64,000 nt of DNA, taken from assembly GCF_023156535.1 (NCBI RefSeq), contig NZ_JALNMH010000001.1, forward strand, positions 248,001 to 312,000, in the 5' to 3' direction. This document shows, in pieces, positions 9,424 through 18,600 of this stretch. Source of the stretch: Pseudomarimonas salicorniae. GTDB taxonomy: Bacteria > Pseudomonadota > Gammaproteobacteria > Xanthomonadales > Xanthomonadaceae. The position numbers and the translations under genes are program-made. Within the stretch, counting starts at the first letter, position 1. Every line of letters begins with the position of its first letter. The notes below the pieces were generated by a model. That model did not search any database. It saw only the letters and a program-made list of their open reading frames with translations, and was not told the DNA's origin.

Positions 9424-10290
9424 ATGGACCAGGACGCACCGCTGATGGCCTTCCTGCGGGAGTCATCCGACCTCATTCTGACCTATTCACTGGACGGCCT
9501 CGTTGCCCTCATCCTGCTCGGCGTCGGCTTCATCGGCGGTCGCTGGGCCCAGCGCACTACGGAGCGCCAGCTTGATCGCATGCCGCACGTCGATGCCACG
9601 ATCAAGCCGCTGGCCGGACGCGTGGCGAAGATCGCCGTGCTGGTGCTGGTGCTGGTCGCCGTGCTCGGCCAGTTCGGCGTGCAGACCTCGAGCATCATCG
9701 CCCTGATCGGTGCCGCCGGCCTTGCCATCGGCCTTGCTTTCAAGGACACCCTGTCGAACGTCGCCTCGGGGTTGCTGCTGCTGTTCCTGCGCCCGTTCAA
9801 CGTCGGCGAGTTCGTCGAGATCGGCGACGAGTCCGGCGAGGTCCGCGAGATCGGCCTGTTCCTGACTCGCCTGCGCACGGCTGATGGTCAGTACGTCAGC
9901 GTGCCCAACAGCGAGGTGGCAAGCGACGCCATCATCAACTACACCCGCGAGCCCCAGCGCCGCATGGTCTTCGAAGTCGGAGTCAGTTACGACGCCGATC
10001 TGGACCAGGCCGAGGAGGTGCTGCTGAAGGCCGCCCGGGAGGATGATCGCATCCTTGCAGATCCCGGTCCGCAGGCCTTCGTCAGCGCGCTCGGCGACAG
10101 CTCGGTGAACTTCACCGTCCGCGCCTGGGCCAAGCAGGCCGACTACTGGCCGGCGCGTTTCGCCCTGCTCAAGCGGATCAAGCAGCGCCTCGACGATGCC
10201 GGCATCGGCATCCCGTTCCCGCAGCGCGAGGTCCGCGTCCTCAACAGCAAGATCAAGCTGGCCCAGGTCGGCGAGCGCGAGGCCGCGTAA
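9424..10290 (+). CDS. mscS: Small-conductance mechanosensitive channel, MscS family
   Basis: A 288-residue inner-membrane channel that opens under membrane tension to release solutes on osmotic downshift. There are three hydrophobic helices (about 20-38, 62-82 and 88-125). The third carries the Gly/Ala-rich pore sequence (GAAGLAIGLAFKDTLSNVASG), followed by the beta-domain signature LRPFNVGEFVEIG and the YVSVPNSEV cage segment. The length matches the small MscS class. GGGGAG lies about nine bases before the ATG at 9424. It stands alone, with a perfect hairpin shortly after its stop. Confidence 0.92.
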   Translation: MDQDAPLMAFLRESSDLILTYSLDGLVALILLGVGFIGGRWAQRTTERQLDRMPHVDATIKPLAGRVAKIAVLVLVLVAVLGQFGVQTSSIIALIGAAGLAIGLAFKDTLSNVASGLLLLFLRPFNVGEFVEIGDESGEVREIGLFLTRLRTADGQYVSVPNSEVASDAIINYTREPQRRMVFEVGVSYDADLDQAEEVLLKAAREDDRILADPGPQAFVSALGDSSVNFTVRAWAKQADYWPARFALLKRIKQRLDDAGIGIPFPQREVRVLNSKIKLAQVGEREAA

Positions 10291-10321
10291 GGGCAGGAGC
10301 CTCGTCCTCGCTTCGGTGATC

Positions 10322-10354
10322 CCGCCCGGCGGCCGCAACCCCGCCGCCGGGCGG
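10322..10354 (+). terminator. Perfect 12-bp GC hairpin after mscS
   Basis: CCGCCCGGCGGC pairs with GCCGCCGGGCGG across a nine-base loop, 31 bases after the mscS stop. The bases after it are TTGGCTTCG, with no T-run. It separates mscS from the DUF3667-like gene and argues that the latter begins after 10354. Confidence 0.5.
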
Positions 10355-10392
10355 TTGGCTTCGACCTTCGGCTTGTCGGAACATCGGCGCTC

Positions 10393-11112
10393 CTGAATCG
10401 CGGGAGGCCGACGCTGTCCAGCCGTCCACCAAGACTCGATCACCGGATCATCCTCGGTCAGATCGGCGAGGAACTGCTGAGCCTCGACCGGGGACTTCCG
10501 CATACCCTCTGGGCGCTGCTGCGCCACCCGGGAAGCAGCGTTCGGCGCTACGTCGAATGGCGCGACCCGAGCCTGACAAAACCGCTGCGCCTGGCCCTGC
10601 TCGCGCTCGCCCTGGCGGTGATCGCCTCGGCGCTCAGCGGGGCGGGTGAGGCCTTCGAAGCGGGTTTCCAGGATGCCCGCTCGGACACCGGTTCAAAAGC
10701 GGCTTCAACCTCCGGCCCTGCCTCCACCTGGCTGCTTGGACACCTGCAGTGGGTGCTGATGGGGATTTGGGTGCCGGCCACCGCTACGGCCCTGCACTGG
10801 GCCTACCGGCCGCTGCAGCTCAATCTGGCCGAACGCACGGTGATCGCCCTGTACGCGCTGGTTCCGCCGCTGTTGCTGTTCAGCCTGGCCATGCTGTTGC
10901 CGCTTCCCACGCACAAGGCGGCCGAGTCGCTTCTGGTGTTGGCACCGTTTGCGTGGACGGCCTTGGTCGCCTATCGCTACGCCCGTCCGGAGGCGCTTTC
11001 GGCCTGGCGTGTCCCACCTTTCCTCCTGCTGCACTGCCTCACCCTCTGCCTCCTGTTCTTCCTTGCGATGTTTGCCGCCATCGGAATCGATCGACTGCTG
11101 GTCGAGGCCTAG
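10393..11112 (+). CDS. DUF3667-like integral membrane protein, start uncertain
   Basis: The frame encodes DRGLPHTLWALLRHPGSSVRRYVEWRD, which resembles the DUF3667 core (GLxxTLxxLLxxPGxxIxxYxxGxR). Four hydrophobic segments follow, ending in FLAMFAAIGIDRLLVEA. The N-terminal zinc-ribbon common in the family is not seen. There is no in-frame ATG, GTG or TTG between the mscS stop and the conserved motif; the coordinate given uses a CTG. A GTG at 10618 would cut off the conserved part. It is therefore either a gene with a rare start codon or one that lost its 5' end. Function unknown. Confidence 0.6.
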   Translation: MNRGRPTLSSRPPRLDHRIILGQIGEELLSLDRGLPHTLWALLRHPGSSVRRYVEWRDPSLTKPLRLALLALALAVIASALSGAGEAFEAGFQDARSDTGSKAASTSGPASTWLLGHLQWVLMGIWVPATATALHWAYRPLQLNLAERTVIALYALVPPLLLFSLAMLLPLPTHKAAESLLVLAPFAWTALVAYRYARPEALSAWRVPPFLLLHCLTLCLLFFLAMFAAIGIDRLLVEA

Positions 11113-11321
11113 GGAGCCTCTGGGGGTCGGCGGCGAACACCCGGTCGAGCACGCCCTGCCCAGCTTCAGGGCGCGGCCTGTCTTGCGCGCCATTCGCCGC
11201 CCAGCGTCGACTGGCCGCCCCGGCGCTTCCCGGCAGATCACGGGCGCATCCTTTGCACCAATGGGCGGGTTGGGCGTGAAGTTCGCATTCGCCCCGTTGA
11301 ATCAATTGGGCCGATGTTCTT

Positions 11322-11414
11322 TGGGAGTGCCCTTGGGCGCGACCGCGGAGTTCCGCTCTGGCCGCGGTCTGAGGTGAATCCGTAGCGCTGCGGTCGCGCC
11401 CAAGGGCGCTCCCA
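11322..11414 (-). repeat. Element B, copy 2 (inverted)
   Basis: TGGGAGTGCCCTTGGGCGCG...CGCGCCCAAGGGCGCTCCCA. Its central part reads as the reverse complement of copy 1 (CGCAGCGCTACGGATTCAC on the minus strand), so it is inserted in the opposite orientation. Confidence 0.85.
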
Positions 11415-11475
11415 CAATTTGACTGCGGCAAGGCCTGCGTTGCGGCGCAAACCGCACCTTGCAGCGCCGTTGCAC

Positions 11476-11540
11476 GTAGGAGCCAGCTTGCTGGCGATAG
11501 GCGCCCCGGAGGGGACGATCGCCAGCAAGCTGGCTCCTAC
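11476..11540 (-). repeat. Element A, copy 2 (inverted)
   Basis: The same GTAGGAGCCAGCTTGCTGGC arms as copy 1, but the asymmetric centre (AGGCGCCCCGGAGGGGACG) is the reverse complement of the centre in the other three copies, with one change. It lies 61 bases from element B copy 2. Confidence 0.9.
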
Positions 11541-11651
11541 ATTCGTGTTCTGCGGAAGGCCTGCTTCGCGTCTCCCGCCTCTGCGCCGGGGCCGGACCGG
11601 CGGCGGGACGGCTGTGTTAGCGTCTCGGTCGGCGCAGCGAAGGAGGCCTTG

Positions 11652-12623
11652 ATGATCCGCACCGTGCTGTTCCGCCGTCACGACCAGTCCCTGGTCTTCG
11701 GCGGCGAGGAGCTGATTGCGCAGTGGCAGGCCGAGCCCGACAGCCTGCTCTGGGCGGATTTCTTCGAGCATGACCCGGAGCAGGAACGGCAACTGCTGCT
11801 GCAGCGCTTCGGTCTGCACAAGCTGGCCATCCAGGATGCCCAGCGTGACCGTCACCAGCCAAAGATCGAGACCTTCCCGGACTACGTCTTCATCCTGCTC
11901 AAGGGCCTTGGTCCGGACACCGGCAGCTTCGAGTTCGGCACCATCCAGATCGCCCTGTTCATCGGCCAGCGCTTCCTGGTCACCCGTCACTCCGGGCCGT
12001 CCTCGAGCATCGAGCGCCTGCTCGCCGAGGTGAAGGAAGACCCCGCGACCTGCGCCGCCGGCCCCGACGCGATGGCCCTGCGCCTGTCGCGCATCTCGGT
12101 GGACCGGTATGTGCAGAGGCTGATGACCCTCGAGCCGCGCCTGGAGGTGCTGGAGCAGGAGATCACCGAGAACCCCAATGACGAACTGCTCTCCGAACTG
12201 ACCGGGTACAAGACCGATCTGCGCAAGTTCCGCCGGGTCCTGCTCTACCACGTCCAGGTCTTCGACGAGCTGCGCCAGCACCCGCCGGCCCAGGTCCGCG
12301 CCGACCACGTCCACGAAATCCGCGACGTGTTCGAGAACCAGGAGCGCGCGAGCAGTCTCGCCACGCTCTACTACGAGGTCGCCACCGACCTCAGCGAGGG
12401 CTACATCTCGCTCGCCTCGCATCGCCTGAACAACATCATGAAGGTGCTGACCATCGTCACCGTGGTCTTCGTGCCGCTCAGCTTCCTCGCCGGCGTCTAC
12501 GGCATGAACTTCGAGAATATGCCGGAGCTCAACTCCCGGTTCGGCTACTTCGTCCTGCTCGGGCTCATGGCGGCGATCGCCGTCACCCTGCTGTACGTGT
12601 TCAGGCGGAGGAAGTGGCTGTAG
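11652..12623 (+). CDS. corA: CorA-family divalent metal ion transporter
   Basis: A 323-residue inner-membrane channel for Mg2+ (or Co2+/Ni2+). A large cytoplasmic alpha/beta and coiled-coil domain (1-260) is followed by two C-terminal transmembrane helices separated by the diagnostic YGMNFENMPE loop (Gly284-Met285-Asn286). The second helix ends in a basic tail (FRRRKWL). A strong ribosome binding site, AGGAGG, lies five bases before the ATG at 11652. A TTG directly before that ATG is a less likely start. It is monocistronic and converges with the TPR gene. Confidence 0.93.
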   Translation: MIRTVLFRRHDQSLVFGGEELIAQWQAEPDSLLWADFFEHDPEQERQLLLQRFGLHKLAIQDAQRDRHQPKIETFPDYVFILLKGLGPDTGSFEFGTIQIALFIGQRFLVTRHSGPSSSIERLLAEVKEDPATCAAGPDAMALRLSRISVDRYVQRLMTLEPRLEVLEQEITENPNDELLSELTGYKTDLRKFRRVLLYHVQVFDELRQHPPAQVRADHVHEIRDVFENQERASSLATLYYEVATDLSEGYISLASHRLNNIMKVLTIVTVVFVPLSFLAGVYGMNFENMPELNSRFGYFVLLGLMAAIAVTLLYVFRRRKWL

Positions 12624-12660
12624 CGGAACGGGCGGCCACCCCTTCCGCCGGCACCCGGCT

Positions 12661-13347
12661 TCAGGCCGGTCGCAGGGCGGCCTCGAATCCCGGGTGGTCG
12701 CGCAAGCCGGCGAGATCCGGATCCTGCCGCGCCCATTCCGCCGCAAACGGATGCTCGGCGCAGAATGCCGCGAGCAGGGCGAGGGCCTGGTCGGCGCGTC
12801 CGCGCAGGCTGGCAAGGCAGGCCCGGTTGTACGCCGTATCCCGTTCGAGCCAGCGCTCGGCTTCGTCGAAGGCCGCATCGGCGCCGGCCTCGTCGCCGTC
12901 CATGCGCAGGCATTTTCCGCGCCCCATCCAGTACATGCCGTTCTGCGGATCGAGGTCGAGGGCGCGGGCGTAACACTCCCCTGCCGCGGCATAGTGCCCC
13001 ATCACCTCCTGCACGATGCCCTGCTGGCAATGCGCCATGTGGCAGGTGGGGTCGACCTCGAGGGCACGGGCGTATTCGGCCAATGCTTCCTGCGGCCGCC
13101 CGAGGTCACGATGCAGCTTGCCGCGCTGGATGAAGTACTCCGCGCTGCGTCCGGAGTCGGTCGGCAGCACGTCCAGCGCTTCCTCGAGCCGCTGGAGCGA
13201 TTTCAGGGCAAGGCTCCAGCGAAGTCGATCGGACTCCTCCAGCCGGTCGGCGGGGATCTCCCGCGAGTGCTGCTCGGCAGAGCCGAAATCCTGCCGCTCG
13301 AGGGCGGCGACCACTTCGGCACGCAGGGATGGGGCGGACTCGCTCAC
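12661..13347 (-). CDS. TPR protein with end-of-group motif
   Basis: A 228-residue cytoplasmic protein. TPR units are seen at AEYFIQRGKLHRDLGRPQEALAEYARALEVDP (longer unit at about residues 80-112), MAHCQQGIVQEVMGHYAAA and MYWMGRGKCLRMDGDEAGA. The last segment (YNRACLASLRGRADQAL, then WARQDPDLAGLRDHPGFEAAL) matches the TPR end-of-group pattern. It should be a protein-protein interaction scaffold; the partner is unknown. A GTG at 13347 with AGGA eight bases upstream was chosen. The longer frame upstream has no homology-like content. It converges on corA. Confidence 0.75.
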   Translation of the reverse strand: MSESAPSLRAEVVAALERQDFGSAEQHSREIPADRLEESDRLRWSLALKSLQRLEEALDVLPTDSGRSAEYFIQRGKLHRDLGRPQEALAEYARALEVDPTCHMAHCQQGIVQEVMGHYAAAGECYARALDLDPQNGMYWMGRGKCLRMDGDEAGADAAFDEAERWLERDTAYNRACLASLRGRADQALALLAAFCAEHPFAAEWARQDPDLAGLRDHPGFEAALRPA

Positions 13348-13656
13348 GGATGCGTTCCTGACAGAGGGCACGGGAGGCCGCGCATGATGCGCGATTTCGC
13401 GTCGCCGATCGAGCGGCCGCCTGACCGCGCCGCCCTGCCCTGCGCGCAGCACTCCCGCACCCCAGAGCGCCGGCCAAACGAGCCGCTGATGGGAAGCCGG
13501 AGGGGCCCCAGCCGGGCATGCAGGGCGCCTGTCCGCGTTCACCGCAGGCTCGCGACCTCACCGCGCAAGGCGCTGGTCATCGAGGTCCTTTACGCGCCCT
13601 TAAGCCGGGCGTCCCTACCTTCGGGCCGGTGACCTCGATTTCGAAAGGAACTCGCC

Positions 13657-14175
13657 ATGTCATCCAGTCTCAAGCCCACCAGCGGCGCGCCCTTCCCCGA
13701 CCTGACCTGGCCAACGGTTGACGGAGGCGTGCTTGATCTCTCGCGCCAGTCGGGCTGGCGCATGCTGATTGTCTATCGGGGCGCGCACTGCCCGCTGTGC
13801 AAGCGCTACCTGAAGCAGCTGGAGTCGCTGAAGGGCGACTACGAGTCGGCCGGCATCTCGGTGGCCGCCCTGTCCGCCGATCCGCAGGATCGCGCCACCC
13901 GCGACGCCAGGGAGGAGGGCTGGACCTTCACCGTGGGCTACGGACTCGACCGGGCCGGCATGAGCGCCCTGGGTCTCTACGTGTCCTCTCCGCGCAGCCC
14001 GGAGGAGACCGACCGGGATTTCGCCGAGCCCGGTGTCTTCGTGGTCAACCCGAAGGGCCAGCTGCACATCGTCGACCTCTCGAACGCACCGTTTGCGCGG
14101 CCCGACCTCAAGAGCCTGCTCGACGGCCTCAGTTTCATCCAGTCCAAGGACTATCCCATCCGCGGCACCGCCTGA
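13657..14175 (+). CDS. Peroxiredoxin-like (AhpC/TSA) protein with CPLC motif
   Basis: A 172-residue thioredoxin-fold protein. The segment [21 protein letters not shown] places Cys45 and Cys48 in a CxxC after the first strand. It continues with the AhpC/TSA-type [17 protein letters not shown] and ends with a [16 protein letters not shown] strand. Such proteins reduce peroxides or act as thiol oxidoreductases. The CxxC in place of the usual T-x-x-C peroxidatic motif leans towards a PrxQ/redoxin subtype. There is no signal peptide. AAAGGA precedes the ATG. The next gene is dodecin, 71 bases downstream, with a hairpin between. Confidence 0.82.
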   Translation: MSSSLKPTSGAPFPDLTWPTVDGGVLDLSRQSGWRMLIVYRGAHCPLCKRYLKQLESLKGDYESAGISVAALSADPQDRATRDAREEGWTFTVGYGLDRAGMSALGLYVSSPRSPEETDRDFAEPGVFVVNPKGQLHIVDLSNAPFARPDLKSLLDGLSFIQSKDYPIRGTA

Positions 14176-14191
14176 GTCCGACCCTGTCCCC

Positions 14192-14218
14192 CCGGCGAGC
14201 GGCCGCCCGCTTCGCCGG
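14192..14218 (+). terminator. Imperfect GC hairpin between the peroxiredoxin-like and dodecin genes
   Basis: CCGGCGAGCG can pair with CGCTTCGCCGG with one bulged base around a six-base loop. There is no T-run; it could equally be a processing site in a shared transcript. Confidence 0.3.
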
Positions 14219-14246
14219 CCCGCCCGACCCGCATGAGGAAAGCGCC

Positions 14247-14453
14247 ATGAGCGACCATGTCTACAAGCACATCGAACTGACCGGCTCCTCGACCGAGAGC
14301 ATCGAGGCCGCGGTCCGCAATGCCCTGGCCAAGGCTTCCAGGACCGTCCGCGACATGCGCTGGTTCGAGGTCACCGACACCCGCGGCCATATCGAGAACG
14401 GCCAGGTCGCGCACTGGCAGGTCACCATCAAGGTCGGCTTCACCATCAGCTAG
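14247..14453 (+). CDS. Dodecin family flavin-binding protein
   Basis: A 68-residue protein with the dodecin pattern: [36 protein letters not shown] with the isoalloxazine-stacking Trp39, then [20 protein letters not shown]. Dodecins form hollow dodecamers that store or buffer riboflavin/FMN in the cytoplasm. The size is normal and nothing is missing. GAGGAAAG lies before the ATG. It follows the peroxiredoxin-like gene and may share its transcript. Confidence 0.92.
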   Translation: MSDHVYKHIELTGSSTESIEAAVRNALAKASRTVRDMRWFEVTDTRGHIENGQVAHWQVTIKVGFTIS

Positions 14454-14614
14454 GCGGCCCGCGTCGGGGTCGTCGCGGGGGCCGAGCCCGCGGGGCGCGA
14501 AAAGTCCGAGCCGCGTCACGGTTCGGGGCACCCGGCCCGCCCCACCGCGGGGCACGCGCAGCCCGACTGCTAGACTCGCCTGCCTCGTCGCTTTCGAAGG
14601 GCTACCCCTTACCG

Positions 14615-16663
14615 ATGAGCCGTGCAATGTTTCCGACCGCCGCCCGGGCGACGGTCGCTGGCGTCCTGCTGGCCTGCCTGGCCTGGGCATTACCCGCCCG
14701 GGCCCAGCTCGACTACGCAGAGCTGTCCCGGCTGCCGCCCTTCCCCGAAGAGTTCGAAGCCCTGGACGACCCGGGCCGTCTCCTGTGGCTGCGTTCGGCG
14801 CTGGCCAAGGCCAGCTCGCCCGCCGAGGTCTACCGGCTGAAGCGGGTGCTGTTCAGCGAGCTGTACTACGCCGGCCAGGAGGAGACAGCGAGCGAGATCT
14901 GCGTGGAGAGTCCACCGCTCCGAGAGGATCTGTTCTATCGCCAGCAATGCATCCTGGTCACCGCGGCGGACTTCGCCACGGCCCAGCAGCAGCTTGCCGC
15001 ACTCGTCCACGACGCCCGTCAGTCGGGGCGCGACGCGGCGGCGGCGCAGATCCTCTCCGACATGGCCTGGGAGCAATCCAAGCAGGGCGACATCGCCGCG
15101 GCATTCGAGAGCTACGAGACGGCGCTTTCGATTGCTCCGGCCGACGATCTCGAACTGCTCAGCACCCTGATGATGGATACCGCGACCAACTACATCGTCA
15201 ACGGTGACGAGACCTATGTGCGTCGTGGGATCGAGCTGCTGGCGCGCTCGCGCGAACAGAACGAGCAGGCGCTCCGCAATCCCGGGCCGGACCTCGATGC
15301 GGCACTGCTGCGCGACAACATCCTCCTCACCCATTTCAATACCGGCATCGCCTACGCGCTCCACCTGTTCGACTATGCCAAGGCCTTGAGCAGCTTCGAG
15401 CAGGTCAACCAGGCGGAAAGTCCCTACCTGGCCAGCTCGCTGACCTTCTCCGCCCTGTCGGCCGCCGAGCTGGGCCAGTACAAGCGGGCTAGGCGCTTCC
15501 TGGAGCGGGTCGAGGCCGAAGGCTCCAGCTACTTCTCGGAGCGTCCGGTGGTCAAGGGATACCTCGGCTGCTACCAGCAGCTCACCCGGCGCCATTGGGA
15601 CGCCGCGCAGCCGCTGTCGAACTGCCTGTCGCTGGACCCCGAGACAACCATCGAGGTCCAGCTCGATGTCTATCGACGGCTGACCGAGATCGACGATCCG
15701 GCCATCCAGCTGGCCGGCCTCAAGGCGCTGAAGTCGCTGTTCTTCGAGCGACTCGAACCCCAGCTGCGTGGACGCGGCTCCAGCGCCGCCTCGAACACCG
15801 AGCTGGTCCGGCTGCAGCGCGAGTCGGACCTGAAGAGCGTCGTGCTGCGGCAGCAGGAAGACCTGCAGCGCGAGCGCGAGGAGGCCAACACGCAGCGACA
15901 GAATTTCTTCATCGCGCTGACCATCCTGCTGCTGACCCTGGCCCTGCTGATCGCCTCACAGCTGCGGCAGAAGAAGCGCCTCGCCGAGCAGTTCGAGCGG
16001 ATGAGCGTGCGCGATGCGCTGACCCAGCTCGGCAACCGTCGATTGCTGGAACAGCAGATCGACCGGGAGCTGGCCCACGTCGCGCGGGCGCGGCGCACCG
16101 ACCCCGGTACGGCGCTGGGGATCTTCGTCTTCGACATCGACCACTTCAAGCGGATCAACGATACCTACGGCCACCGGGCCGGCGATGAAGTGCTGGTCGA
16201 ACTGGCGCGGCGCGTCGGCCTGGCCACCCGGGAGAGTGACCTGCTGGTGCGCTGGGGCGGCGAGGAGTTCGTCTTCGTCGCCCGCGTTGACGGTGAGGCG
16301 CGTATCCGCCAGCTGGCCCAGCGGATCGTCCGGGCGGTCAATGGCGAGCCATTCGCCGTGTCCGGCCACCCGCCGCTGCAGGTCACCTGCACCGTCGGTG
16401 CCGTGCAGTTTCCCTTCATCGACACCGACAATCTGCAGGTCTGGACGCGACTGGTCAGCCTTGCCGACGCCGCGCTCTACCACGGCAAGTCGCTGGGCCG
16501 GAACGGCTGGGTGATCGTCAGCAACCGCTCGGTCGACTCGCTGGAGGGAATCGATCGGGTGCTGGGCCAACCGTTGTCCGACGCGGTCGCGGCTGGCGCG
16601 GTATCGGTGCAGACCTCGTTCGACGAACCGACAGTACAGGCCTTCACGCCGCTGCCGCAGTAG
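14615..16663 (+). CDS. Diguanylate cyclase with periplasmic TPR-like sensor (GGDEF)
   Basis: A 682-residue protein. The signal peptide (to about residue 30, ARAQL) is followed by a helical TPR-like periplasmic region to about 400, a short coiled coil, one transmembrane helix (about 430-450) and a GGDEF domain with DALTQLGNRR and the intact active-site motif GGEEF at 548-552. It should make c-di-GMP in response to a periplasmic signal. A tail of about 60 residues after the domain contains no motif. The RxxD inhibitory site is not evident at the expected place. It is monocistronic and preceded by a GC-rich 160-base gap. Confidence 0.9.
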   Translation: MSRAMFPTAARATVAGVLLACLAWALPARAQLDYAELSRLPPFPEEFEALDDPGRLLWLRSALAKASSPAEVYRLKRVLFSELYYAGQEETASEICVESPPLREDLFYRQQCILVTAADFATAQQQLAALVHDARQSGRDAAAAQILSDMAWEQSKQGDIAAAFESYETALSIAPADDLELLSTLMMDTATNYIVNGDETYVRRGIELLARSREQNEQALRNPGPDLDAALLRDNILLTHFNTGIAYALHLFDYAKALSSFEQVNQAESPYLASSLTFSALSAAELGQYKRARRFLERVEAEGSSYFSERPVVKGYLGCYQQLTRRHWDAAQPLSNCLSLDPETTIEVQLDVYRRLTEIDDPAIQLAGLKALKSLFFERLEPQLRGRGSSAASNTELVRLQRESDLKSVVLRQQEDLQREREEANTQRQNFFIALTILLLTLALLIASQLRQKKRLAEQFERMSVRDALTQLGNRRLLEQQIDRELAHVARARRTDPGTALGIFVFDIDHFKRINDTYGHRAGDEVLVELARRVGLATRESDLLVRWGGEEFVFVARVDGEARIRQLAQRIVRAVNGEPFAVSGHPPLQVTCTVGAVQFPFIDTDNLQVWTRLVSLADAALYHGKSLGRNGWVIVSNRSVDSLEGIDRVLGQPLSDAVAAGAVSVQTSFDEPTVQAFTPLPQ

Positions 16664-16853
16664 GGATTGCGATCCGGCCAATCGCCGCCGCCTTCCCGGG
16701 CATTTCGGCCAGGGCTGTCGGATCCGGCTCTGTGCGTGATCGACAGGCAAGGCTAGTCTCGCGCTGCAGATCCACCCCGGCTGGAGTGCCTGGCGGGCGC
16801 GCGGGCCGGGAGATCTCAATCCCCCCGCCGCTCAATCTTCCCGGGAGACCCGC

Positions 16854-17288
16854 ATGACCAGCAGCCACCCGCTTCTCGCCCCCGTCGTTGCCCTGTGCCT
16901 GTGGTGCGCGCTGATCTGGGCCTGGATGTACGCGACGCGGATCCCGGCCATCCTGCGCATGCGCATGCAGCTCGACGGCGCCGCCCCGCGGGGAGAGCAG
17001 ATGGCCCTGCTGCCGGCATCCGTCCGCTGGAAGGCCGACAACTTCAACCACCTGATGGAGCAGCCCACCTACTTCTTCGCGGTCGCGCTGAGCCTTGCCC
17101 TGCTCGGCGACGCCTCGACCGCCAGCCTGGCCCTTGCCTGGACCTACGTGGCGATCCGCGTCGTGCACAGTCTGATCCAATGCCTGTGGAATCACATCCC
17201 CGCGCGCTTTGTCGTCTTCGTGCTCTCCTCGCTGGTCCTGTTCGCGCTCACCGCCAGGGCAGCGGTGGAGGTGTTCCAGCCGGGATAG
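16854..17288 (+). CDS. MAPEG family membrane protein
   Basis: A 144-residue protein with four hydrophobic helices. It shows the MAPEG pattern: Arg-rich loop after helix 1 (ATRIPAILRMRMQLD), RWKADNFNHLMEQPTYFFAVAL (the conserved N-H-x-x-E-x-P-x-x-F stretch) and AWTYVAIRVVHSLIQ. Bacterial MAPEG proteins resemble glutathione transferases or leukotriene C4 synthase; the substrate here is unknown. GGGAGA lies a few bases before the ATG. No partner gene is adjacent. Confidence 0.85.
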   Translation: MTSSHPLLAPVVALCLWCALIWAWMYATRIPAILRMRMQLDGAAPRGEQMALLPASVRWKADNFNHLMEQPTYFFAVALSLALLGDASTASLALAWTYVAIRVVHSLIQCLWNHIPARFVVFVLSSLVLFALTARAAVEVFQPG

Positions 17289-17604
17289 GTCAACCACCCG
17301 GCAGAACCGACCTGCCTCGATCCGCTCCGCAACACCGTTTGCGTCAGGCGCCGGCACCACGCGCGAAGTCTTCCAGTCGCCGTCGAGCATCGATTCCCCG
17401 GCCCAGGCGGGGCAAGACGGACCCGCTTCTCGCGCAGTGGAGGTCGACCCTCGTCCGTGGCAGCGCTGAACTGCTGCGTTCGCCGGAAGCTCCCACCCCG
17501 GCACGCGGGGTCCTCGACTTCGCCAGGGTCCGGAACCGGAGACGGTGAGCGCACCGAGCCGGACCGCGCCTCGGTCACACGGCTCGAACGCCTGTCAGGC
17601 CCGG
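17289..17604. other. 316-base gap without a gene
   Basis: Lies between the converging MAPEG and AraC-type genes. Open frames here are short, basic and without domain content. No repeat or terminator was recognised. Confidence 0.45.
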
Positions 17605-18486
17605 TCAGCCATCGCCGAGCCGGTCCGCCGCCCGGGCGACGCCCTTCAGCCATGACCGCGGCGAGACCCCGGTCCTCTGCCGGAACAGGCGACTCAGGGC
17701 CGAGGGGTTGGCGTAGCCCACCTCGGCGGTCACCTGCTTCAGCGAGCGCCCCTGCTGCAGGCGCGACTGGGCGAGGGCCAGGCGCCAGTCGGCGAGGTAG
17801 TCGCCGGGAGACTGACCGACGCACTGCTTGAAGCGGGCGGCAAAGGCGCTGCGCGACATGCCGGCCGCCTCGGCCAGCGATTCCAGGCTCCATGGTTTGG
17901 CCGGCGCCTCGTGCAGGGCAACGAGGGCCCGGGCTAGCCGCGGCTCGGACAGCCCCCGCAGCAGGCCCGCAGGCACGCCGGCGCGCTCCGGATGGTCGAG
18001 CAGCCAGCGCAGCAGCTGGATCAGCACCACCTCGAACAGCCGGTCGGCGAGCAGGCGCTGGCCGCAGCGCTGGCGCTCGGTCTCGGCAAACAGCAGGGCC
18101 AGCGACTGGTCCAGCCCCTCGATCTCTCCCAGCGGCATCAACAGCAGGGGCGGCAGGGCGCGGGCCAGCGGGCTGTGGTCGCCGCCTTCGAGGCGAATCG
18201 TGGCGCAGGTGAAGTCGGCGCCCTCGATAGGCGGATTCTCGAACTCGTGGTGCAGGGCACGCGGGTAGAACACCACACTCGGTTCCCTCACCTCGATGCT
18301 GCGCGGCAGGCCACTGTCGCGGCCGTGGCGCAGGAGCAGCTCGCCGCGCTTGAGCACGTGCAGGAAGCCGCGGCCCGGTTCGAGCTCGAAGCGGTTCAGA
18401 CCGCACAGGGGGCCGGCATGGAACAGCTCGGCACGCACCCTGAAGTGGGCGAGCACGGCGGAGAGCCGGTCAGGACTGACGCTCAT
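17605..18486 (-). CDS. AraC family transcriptional regulator
   Basis: A 293-residue regulator. The N-terminal cupin-type sensor domain (residues 1-180: ELFHAGPLCGLNRF, GFLHVLKRGELLL, VVFYPRALHHEF) is of the AraC-binding cupin_6 type. Two helix-turn-helix motifs follow: WSLESLAEAAGMSRSAFAARF and RSLKQVTAEVGYANPSALSRLFRQRTGVSP. The start MSVSPDRL at 18486 was chosen because it begins the cupin domain. It is divergent from the AhpD-like gene with a gap of about 115 bases. This arrangement is usual for a regulator acting on its neighbour, although no operator was identified. Confidence 0.9.
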   Translation of the reverse strand: MSVSPDRLSAVLAHFRVRAELFHAGPLCGLNRFELEPGRGFLHVLKRGELLLRHGRDSGLPRSIEVREPSVVFYPRALHHEFENPPIEGADFTCATIRLEGGDHSPLARALPPLLLMPLGEIEGLDQSLALLFAETERQRCGQRLLADRLFEVVLIQLLRWLLDHPERAGVPAGLLRGLSEPRLARALVALHEAPAKPWSLESLAEAAGMSRSAFAARFKQCVGQSPGDYLADWRLALAQSRLQQGRSLKQVTAEVGYANPSALSRLFRQRTGVSPRSWLKGVARAADRLGDG

Positions 18487-18600
18487 CAGAGACGATCCGG
18501 TAACTTTGGTGGACTCCTCGCACCCAATCGTACACGCCGGCCGCGCAGACTGTCTCCACCCCGGGCCCAGTCCGGCTCCCACACCCACAAGGAGACTCCC

